Positions 58,787-64,000 of a stretch of DNA of 64,000 nucleotides are shown here, in pieces. The position numbers were made by a program, and so were the translations under genes. The DNA lies in assembly GCF_026250525.1 (NCBI RefSeq), contig NZ_CP111043.1:4043001-4107000 (forward strand). The letters run 5' to 3'. Position 1 is the stretch's first letter. Each line of letters starts with the position of its first letter. The notes beneath the pieces were generated by a model that did not search any database, had not been told where the DNA came from, and saw only the letters and a program-made list of their open reading frames with translations. The DNA comes from Chondrinema litorale. GTDB taxonomy: Bacteria > Bacteroidota > Bacteroidia > Cytophagales > Flammeovirgaceae.

Positions 58787-60007
58787 ATGAAGAAAGAAGT
58801 ACAATACATATATCATAAAGACAACTTAAATAAGTCTGAAGCAAGTTATTATGCGCCAGAAGATTTACAATCTCATGAAATGGTGCTTAATATTGGTCCG
58901 CAACACCCCTCTACACATGGAGTGCTTAGGCTCGAAGTACTTACAGATGGAGAGTATATAGTTGATGTAGTACCACATTTGGGATATTTGCATCGATGTT
59001 TTGAAAAGCATGCAGAATCAATGGCTTATAACCAAACGATCCCCTATGTGGATCGAATGGATTATGTGGCCGCCATGAACTCAGAGCATATTTATGCAAT
59101 GGGAGTAGAGAAACTTTTGGGTTTAACAGATAAAATTCCCAAAAGAGTAGAGTATATAAGAGTGCTGGTTGCAGAATTAAATCGATTAGCTTCTCATTTC
59201 GTAGCTGTTGGTACTTATGCCCTTGATATTGGTGCATTTACTCCATTTTTATGGATGATGAGAGACAGAGAGCATATTTTGAGATTGCTAGAATGGACTT
59301 GTGGAGCAAGAATGCTTTACAATTATATATGGATTGGTGGCTTATATTACGATTTGCCTGTTGGTTTTGAAGAAAGATGTTCTGAGTTTGTAGAATATAT
59401 GCAGCCGAAGCTATTAGAACTGCAACAACTTATTGTGAGTAATAAAATATTTATCGAGCGTACTGCCAATGTAGGTGTATTACCGCTAGATTTAGCCATT
59501 AACTATGGTGTTACTGGCCCCATGTTAAGAGGTAGTGGTTTAAAGTATGACCTTAGAAAGGTTGATGGCTATTCTGTTTATCCTGAGTTAGACTTTGATA
59601 TTCCAATAGGTAAAGGTGAGATGGGTACAAAAGGTGACTGTTGGGATAGAACTCAAGTACGTGTTTTAGAATGCTACGAATCGTTAAAGATTATATCTCA
59701 ATGTTTAGAGAAGTTAAAAGGCGAGCATAAAAGAAATCGAGATTTTGATCCTCAAGCTGTTGTTCCGCGAAAAATTTGGCCAAAAGAAAACACAGATTTA
59801 TATTTTAGAGGCGAAAGTCCAAAGGGTGAATTAGGATTCTATTTTAGAGCAAGAAAAAATAAAGAAGTGCCATTACGTGTAAAAGCGCGTTCTTGTTCTT
59901 TTGTGAATCTTTCTATCTTGTCTGAGTTAAGTAAAGGTGTAATGCTTGCTGACCTTGTTGCAATTATTGGTTCAATCGATATTGTAATGGGTGAGGTAGA
60001 CAGATAA
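58787..60007 (+). CDS. nuoD: NADH-quinone oxidoreductase subunit D
   Basis: The 406-residue protein is the 49-kDa subunit of respiratory complex I, facing the cytoplasm at the quinone site. It has NIGPQHPSTHGVLRL, the HRCFEKHAE stretch, and VPYVDRMDYVAAM-like residues, then a C-terminal IVMGEVDR. Length is full. The gene is not in a nuo operon here: it is flanked by convergent and divergent unrelated genes and by a terminator. Complex I genes must be elsewhere, so this is a detached subunit or a second copy. Confidence 0.93.
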   Translation: MKKEVQYIYHKDNLNKSEASYYAPEDLQSHEMVLNIGPQHPSTHGVLRLEVLTDGEYIVDVVPHLGYLHRCFEKHAESMAYNQTIPYVDRMDYVAAMNSEHIYAMGVEKLLGLTDKIPKRVEYIRVLVAELNRLASHFVAVGTYALDIGAFTPFLWMMRDREHILRLLEWTCGARMLYNYIWIGGLYYDLPVGFEERCSEFVEYMQPKLLELQQLIVSNKIFIERTANVGVLPLDLAINYGVTGPMLRGSGLKYDLRKVDGYSVYPELDFDIPIGKGEMGTKGDCWDRTQVRVLECYESLKIISQCLEKLKGEHKRNRDFDPQAVVPRKIWPKENTDLYFRGESPKGELGFYFRARKNKEVPLRVKARSCSFVNLSILSELSKGVMLADLVAIIGSIDIVMGEVDR

Positions 60008-60048
60008 AAATAATCCTGTGATAGATATAATCATCACAGGATTATTAG
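60005..60048. terminator. Bidirectional terminator between nuoD and the DUF4249 gene
   Basis: AATAATCCTGTGAT pairs with ATCACAGGATTATT, 14 bp, loop of about 10. The minus strand continues with TTTTTATC, so it clearly ends the TonB/DUF4249 operon. The plus-strand tail AGCTTTTAAATT is weaker but adequate for nuoD. Confidence 0.75.
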
Positions 60049-60056
60049 CTTTTAAA

Positions 60057-60917
60057 TTATTTGCCTACAATTATAGACTCTCTGTCTACTGCAGAAACCT
60101 GAAAGTATCCTAAGGCGTCATTACTCAGGTTATTTCTTAAATTAGCTGGAATGGGGCCATAAATCCCACCATCGTTGTCTAACAATAATTGCATGTCTGA
60201 ATAGAAAAGATATGCTTGTCGGGTTATACTATAAGCCTCTACAGTAATAGAATCGTTTAGCGCATAAAAAGAAACAGCTTCTAAACCTTCAATAGCTTCA
60301 TCTAAAATAGCATCGTCAGAATAGTATACTTCTTGGTTATCTTCATTATCTATTTCACCATTTCTGTAAAATTTGAATAGGTAATAATCTTCTGTTTCCG
60401 GTGGTTCTTTTGTAAATAACAATACATCGTAGAACTCACCACTATCATCATCATCTTCTTCTAAATCATTTTTTTCATCTTCGTCAATTTCCCATGTAAG
60501 ACTATCGATGGTAGTAACTCGAAACATTTCTTCAGAAGCCTCATAAAATTCTCCATCTACATTTACAGTGAGTGAATAGATCTTGCCAACCTCACCAGCA
60601 AATTCAGCAGTATATAAACCAGGAGTTTCTTCAGACTCTTCGAAGGTAAATAAATTACCATCGTTGTCTTCTACAATTACATCAGCATTGCTTACTTTTT
60701 CAGTAGCACCAGTGGTATAAAAACCAGCAGTTTTGCTAACAATTACTTTCTGAGCTTTTAACTCATTAGTAATTAAACCTTCAATTACAATTTTAGCCTC
60801 AACTTGGTTAAGGTCTGGTGTTACAGTTTGTTCAAGGTTATTACATGCTGCCAACAACCACGAAATCAGAGAAATATATATTAATTGCTTAAGCATAATA
60901 TTATTTTTATTTTTCAA
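60057..60917 (-). CDS. DUF4249 domain lipoprotein
   Basis: The 286-residue protein is a lipoprotein with lipobox LLAAC. The mature part has VIEGLITNELKAQKVIVSKTAGF, the start of the DUF4249 fold. DUF4249 proteins are almost always encoded next to a TonB-dependent receptor, as here: the receptor gene ends 12 bases upstream. They probably cap the receptor on the cell surface like SusD does. An acidic Asp/Glu run lies near 150-165. A second ATG at 60896 would also give a good signal peptide. The ligand is unknown. Confidence 0.85.
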   Translation of the reverse strand: MKNKNNIMLKQLIYISLISWLLAACNNLEQTVTPDLNQVEAKIVIEGLITNELKAQKVIVSKTAGFYTTGATEKVSNADVIVEDNDGNLFTFEESEETPGLYTAEFAGEVGKIYSLTVNVDGEFYEASEEMFRVTTIDSLTWEIDEDEKNDLEEDDDDSGEFYDVLLFTKEPPETEDYYLFKFYRNGEIDNEDNQEVYYSDDAILDEAIEGLEAVSFYALNDSITVEAYSITRQAYLFYSDMQLLLDNDGGIYGPIPANLRNNLSNDALGYFQVSAVDRESIIVGK

Positions 60918-60929
60918 TATTGTGAATTA

Positions 60930-63287
60930 CTAGAACCTAACTCTCCAAGAATAGGAAAGCAGAATTGGGAAAAGAGAAACTTTTCTAAGTTCCTTCTCAG
61001 AACCATCGCCGATAATTTCACCATCGTCGTCTTGTTTAGTTCTAGAATAGATTGTAAATGGATTTCTGCGATTATAGACATTGTAAATGCCTAAACTCTG
61101 CGAAGTTTTCCATTTTCTGCTGTTATTCTTTTTGCCTTCTTTGGTTACAGAAATATCTAGCCTATGGAAGTCTTCTAGTTTATATCCATTTCTTTCGCTA
61201 ATTAAATCCATGTTATAGCCATCAAATTCATATCTACCTGTAGGCAAGGTGATGGGTCTTCCTGTATAGTACACGAAGTTTGCACCAAAGGTATAATACT
61301 GATCGAGCTGATAGGTCGCGGCCAAATTAAAGGAATGCCTTCTGTCATAATTTGCCAGAAATGGTTCATTGTTATTTACATCAGGAACTTCTCTGTTGGT
61401 TTTAGACCATGTATAACTAGCAAAACCTGTTAAGCGACCTTCATTTTTCTTGAGGTTAAACTCTAATCCATAAGAGTCTGATGTGCCTTGTCTATATTCA
61501 GTAGGTAGATCTTCATTAAAGAAAACTTGTGCATTATCTGCAAAGTCGGTCACATTTTTCATTTCTTTGTAATAGGTTTCCACAGAGAACTCATAAGTAT
61601 TATTGTCAAAGTTTCTGAAATAACCTATTGCAACCTGATCTGCCTTTTGTGGCTTTAAATACATACCACTTGGCGCCCAAGTATTAAATGGAATTGGCAC
61701 TGTAGAATTGGCAATTAAGTGAATGTTTTGTACCATTCTCTGGTAAGAAGCCTTTAAAGAACTGCTTTCATTCAATGTATATCTTGCAGAGAATCTTGGC
61801 TCAAGGTTATGAAAGGTTTTTATTGGCTCAAACTGATCATACTTTTTGATCTCGATAATATTGATGTTTACATTATCTGTTGGGTCTTCGTATATTTTAA
61901 CTTCTTGATCTCCAACACTCTGGAATATGGAATATCTAAGTCCATACTGTAGAGAAAACCTGTCTGAAATTTTTTGAGTATTTCCCAGATATAAAGCATA
62001 ATCCATTGCATATTGCTTGTCGAGCTGCACATTGGCAAAGATGGAATGTTCTCCTTTAGGTTCTATTCTGCCAGGCGAGAATCTTCTGTAAGTAGCCGAA
62101 GCACCAAAGCTTATCTCATTGGATGGGTTTAGGAAATAAGTAAGGTCTTTTTTCAACGTGGCTTCTTGCATATTGGCAGTCCATTCGAAACCTTGTACAT
62201 CATCATCCAAGAACAATTTGTAATCAAAATCGCTAAAAGCAAAAGTAGTGTTGGAAAACAATCGCTCATTAAACAAATGGTTCCAGCGGAAGGTGGTAGT
62301 TTTATTACCCCAGCCGATTCCTCCATCGTTAAAGTTGATTACATCTCTACCAAGATAAGCGGCGAGGAAGAATCTGTTTTTGTTGTTTGGCTTCCAGTTA
62401 ATTTTTCCATTAAAATCATAGAAATAAACAGGAATGTTTTGCCCAACAGCTTTGGCGACAACATCAGCATAAGATCTTCGGGCAGAAACTATAAAAGAGC
62501 TTTTGTTTTTAGCGATGGGACCTTCTAGCATAAATTTACTAGCTAATAGCCCTATAGAGCCTGCTCCTGAGAGTTTGTTTGCATTACCATCCTTTGTTCT
62601 AATATCAAGTAAAGATGATAAGCGGCCGCCATATTGTGCTGGAATGCCTCCTCTGTAAAGCTCTGAGCTTTTAATTACATCTGCATTAAAAACTGAAAAT
62701 AACCCAAAGAAATGAGACGGGTCGTATACTGGTGCCTCGTCAAGAAGAATCATGTTTTGGTCGGCACTTCCACCACGAACAAAAAATGCAGAAGTTCCTT
62801 CGCCGGCAGTTAAAACACCAGGCTGCATCTGAACTGTTTTGATAATATCGGGCTCGCCAAATAGGGCCGGAAGGTTTTTAACCTGAACAATATTAATCTC
62901 TGATTTACCAATAGAAAGATCTTGTACGTTGTGATCTTCGGCCTCGGCTTCTACTACAACCTCTTCTAGTTCGGTACTAGATTCTGTTAATTTTAAGTTG
63001 AGTGAGAGGTTTTCGTTAAGTGTAATTTGTTTTTTTAAAGGTTCATATCCGATAAAGCTTAAAGTAATGTTATATTCTCCTTCTTTAAGGGTAAGCGAGT
63101 AGAATCCATAAGGATTTGAAACTACTCCGTTTTTTATCTCTTCTACATATACTGTTACACCTAGTAGTTCTTCGCCAGTTTTGGCGTCTTTAACATATCC
63201 GCTAATAGTATAACTTTGCTGCGAAAAAGCATAGAAGCTTATAAAAAGAAATGATAGTGATAAAAAATACTTATTAATCTGACACAT
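60930..63287 (-). CDS. TonB-dependent receptor with carboxypeptidase-regulatory-like domain
   Basis: The 785-residue outer-membrane receptor has a signal peptide (cut near residue 22), then a carboxypeptidase-regulatory-like beta domain (SGYVKDAKTGEELLGVTVYV... to about 110). A plug domain follows with PGVLTAGEGTSAFFVRGGSADQNMILLDEAPVYD-type signature segments and a 22-strand barrel ending in SYSWRVRF. With DUF4249 it forms a SusC/D-like uptake pair. The substrate, possibly a peptide, metal chelate or glycan, is not determined. It precedes the DUF4249 gene in one operon. Confidence 0.92.
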   Translation of the reverse strand: MCQINKYFLSLSFLFISFYAFSQQSYTISGYVKDAKTGEELLGVTVYVEEIKNGVVSNPYGFYSLTLKEGEYNITLSFIGYEPLKKQITLNENLSLNLKLTESSTELEEVVVEAEAEDHNVQDLSIGKSEINIVQVKNLPALFGEPDIIKTVQMQPGVLTAGEGTSAFFVRGGSADQNMILLDEAPVYDPSHFFGLFSVFNADVIKSSELYRGGIPAQYGGRLSSLLDIRTKDGNANKLSGAGSIGLLASKFMLEGPIAKNKSSFIVSARRSYADVVAKAVGQNIPVYFYDFNGKINWKPNNKNRFFLAAYLGRDVINFNDGGIGWGNKTTTFRWNHLFNERLFSNTTFAFSDFDYKLFLDDDVQGFEWTANMQEATLKKDLTYFLNPSNEISFGASATYRRFSPGRIEPKGEHSIFANVQLDKQYAMDYALYLGNTQKISDRFSLQYGLRYSIFQSVGDQEVKIYEDPTDNVNINIIEIKKYDQFEPIKTFHNLEPRFSARYTLNESSSLKASYQRMVQNIHLIANSTVPIPFNTWAPSGMYLKPQKADQVAIGYFRNFDNNTYEFSVETYYKEMKNVTDFADNAQVFFNEDLPTEYRQGTSDSYGLEFNLKKNEGRLTGFASYTWSKTNREVPDVNNNEPFLANYDRRHSFNLAATYQLDQYYTFGANFVYYTGRPITLPTGRYEFDGYNMDLISERNGYKLEDFHRLDISVTKEGKKNNSRKWKTSQSLGIYNVYNRRNPFTIYSRTKQDDDGEIIGDGSEKELRKVSLFPILLSYSWRVRF

Positions 63288-63328
63288 AGAGTTGGTAAAT
63301 AGTGTATTATACTTTGAAAAAATGAGGG

Positions 63329-63499
63329 CTATTCTCTTACAATTTTGCTCGTTTTGATTAGTTGAGCTATTTCATCTTCTACAAGCATATTCTCATAATT
63401 TTTAATTGAACTTACAAAACCTCTTGTATAACTTTTTACATAACCTAATTGAAACTTTCCCTTTCTTGTGAAGAGTTTGCTTAAATTATTTTTTCTCAT
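63329..63499 (-). CDS. Small hypothetical protein, 56 residues
   Basis: An ATG at 63499 opens a 56-codon frame, MRKNNLSKLFTRKGKFQLGY at the start and VEDEIAQLIKTSKIVRE at the end. The N-terminal half is basic and the C-terminal half is helical. Composition is protein-like rather than random, and it lies 41 bases upstream of the receptor gene in the same direction. I recognise no family. It may be a leader peptide or an ordinary small protein, or chance. Confidence 0.45.
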   Translation of the reverse strand: MRKNNLSKLFTRKGKFQLGYVKSYTRGFVSSIKNYENMLVEDEIAQLIKTSKIVRE

Positions 63500-63731
63500 A
63501 AGATAAATTTTAGAATAAGAAATTTAAGAGTGAATTATTAGGATAAAGTAGATTGTGCAGTATAATAAGATGTATTTCTGAGATAGATAATCAGCTTACT
63601 ATACGGCATTGCTGATTGCGATTGTTCAGGTAAACTCTATGTTTTTTTTGTGAATTATTATGGGTGGTATCATCATTAGTTGAACGGAACTTATTGGTTA
63701 CTTATGGGAGCCTTTTTTTAATGAAAAGCAT
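63500..63731. other. Intergenic stretch without a recognised gene
   Basis: About 230 AT-rich bases before the UspA terminator. No promoter with both elements, RNA gene or reading frame was recognised. Confidence 0.5.
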
Positions 63732-63763
63732 AAAAAAAGACCGCCTGTAGGAATAGGCGGTCT
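63732..63763 (-). terminator. Terminator of the UspA gene
   Basis: AGACCGCCT pairs perfectly with AGGCGGTCT around an 8-base loop. On the minus strand it is followed by seven T. It lies 50 bases after the UspA stop. Confidence 0.85.
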
Positions 63764-63812
63764 ATAGTGTTGAGGTATTAAGATTGGAACTTAATACTTA
63801 TAAAGCTATTTA

Positions 63813-64000
63813 TTAATCTTCTTTTTCGTTGAAGTGATCATTAAAAGTTAAAACTGGTATTGATGCATGGTTAGCAACTTCTTCTGCTATACTACCAAAT
63901 AGTAAGTGAGAAATACCTGTTCTGCCATGAGTACTCATAGCCATAATGTCTGCACTTATTTCATGCCCAAAAGCTCTAATTCCTTCTTCCTCTGTAAAGT
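63813..64000 (-). CDS. Universal stress protein, UspA family (C-terminal part)
   Basis: The gene enters from the right edge of the window; only the last 62 codons are present. They read AMSTHGRTGISHLLFGSIAEEVANHASIPVLTF, the ATP-binding end of the UspA fold, then a short acidic tail. In the usual GxHGRTG pattern the first Gly is Ser here. UspA proteins bind nucleotides and respond to stress. The 5' part, start codon and promoter are outside the window. Confidence 0.85.
   Translation of the reverse strand, partial: FTEEEGIRAFGHEISADIMAMSTHGRTGISHLLFGSIAEEVANHASIPVLTFNDHFNEKED

Noticed and set aside
1..64000. CRISPR arrays, insertion sequences, prophage, toxin-antitoxin or defence islands
   Set aside because: No regular spaced repeats, transposase, integrase, phage structural or toxin-antitoxin motifs were seen anywhere in the window.

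Overview
The window looks like a piece of chromosome from a free-living, probably marine member of the Bacteroidota, most likely order Cytophagales. The DNA is AT-rich. Several intergenic regions carry the Bacteroidota sigma-factor promoter form TTTG-N19-TAnnTTTG, and ribosome binding sites are not purine-rich. Family content fits too: DUF4249 lipoprotein with a TonB-dependent receptor, DUF4301, DUF4846, DUF4159, WG-repeat lipoprotein, a NagB/PIG-L fusion and several Skp/OmpH genes behind bamA. The genus cannot be fixed from the sequence. No insertion sequence, phage gene, CRISPR array or replication origin was seen; this is mostly core chromosome.

Layout. 1-1.7 kb: two near-identical tRNA-Val(TAC) units, each with promoter and terminator, then mltG. 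1.9-7.9 kb: a large membrane-TPR protein, an orphan LolD/MacB-type ABC ATPase, a DUF4301 protein and a MaoC-type hydratase. 8.1-8.3 kb: a promoter plus terminator with no reading frame between them, a candidate small RNA. 8.3-9.8 kb: DUF4846 and WG-repeat genes whose start codons overlap. 10-16.2 kb: groES-groEL, an SRPBCC protein and a three-gene sodium-pump decarboxylase operon. 16.6-20.3 kb: a tight minus-strand operon of a TPR-AAA+ ATPase, a TPR membrane protein and a tyrosine-type phosphatase. 20.6-23.8 kb: a Nudix-HTH regulator, panC, panD and a YbhN-like membrane protein. 23.8-24.3 kb: an M23 peptidase gene broken by an in-frame TGA. 24.9-30.7 kb: sucA-sucB and lpd, the complete 2-oxoglutarate dehydrogenase set. 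32-38.3 kb: uppS-bamA followed by four OmpH/Skp genes with five chaperone domains, an envelope-biogenesis block.

38.3-49.9 kb: a threonine dehydratase-like enzyme and a DUF368 lipid-carrier translocase, a small Cys-rich membrane protein, a potassium channel, a TPR histidine kinase, nagB facing a LacI regulator, lpxK and a small MscS channel. 50-60 kb: a divergent pyruvate-kinase-like protein, a NlpC/P60 protein lacking catalytic residues, DUF4159, rsmE, an HD protein, an alpha/beta hydrolase, a SiaB-SiaC pair, an acyl-ACP thioesterase and a lone nuoD. 60-64 kb: the DUF4249/TonB receptor pair, a 56-residue open frame, and the end of a UspA gene that runs off the window.

The best candidates for undescribed biology are the AAA+/TPR/phosphatase operon, the intergenic small-RNA unit, the inactive NlpC/P60 protein, the 20-bp operator-like palindrome in the panC promoter next to an apparently non-catalytic Nudix regulator, and the lpxK start placed just behind a strong terminator. 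All functions are read from sequence motifs without database searches.
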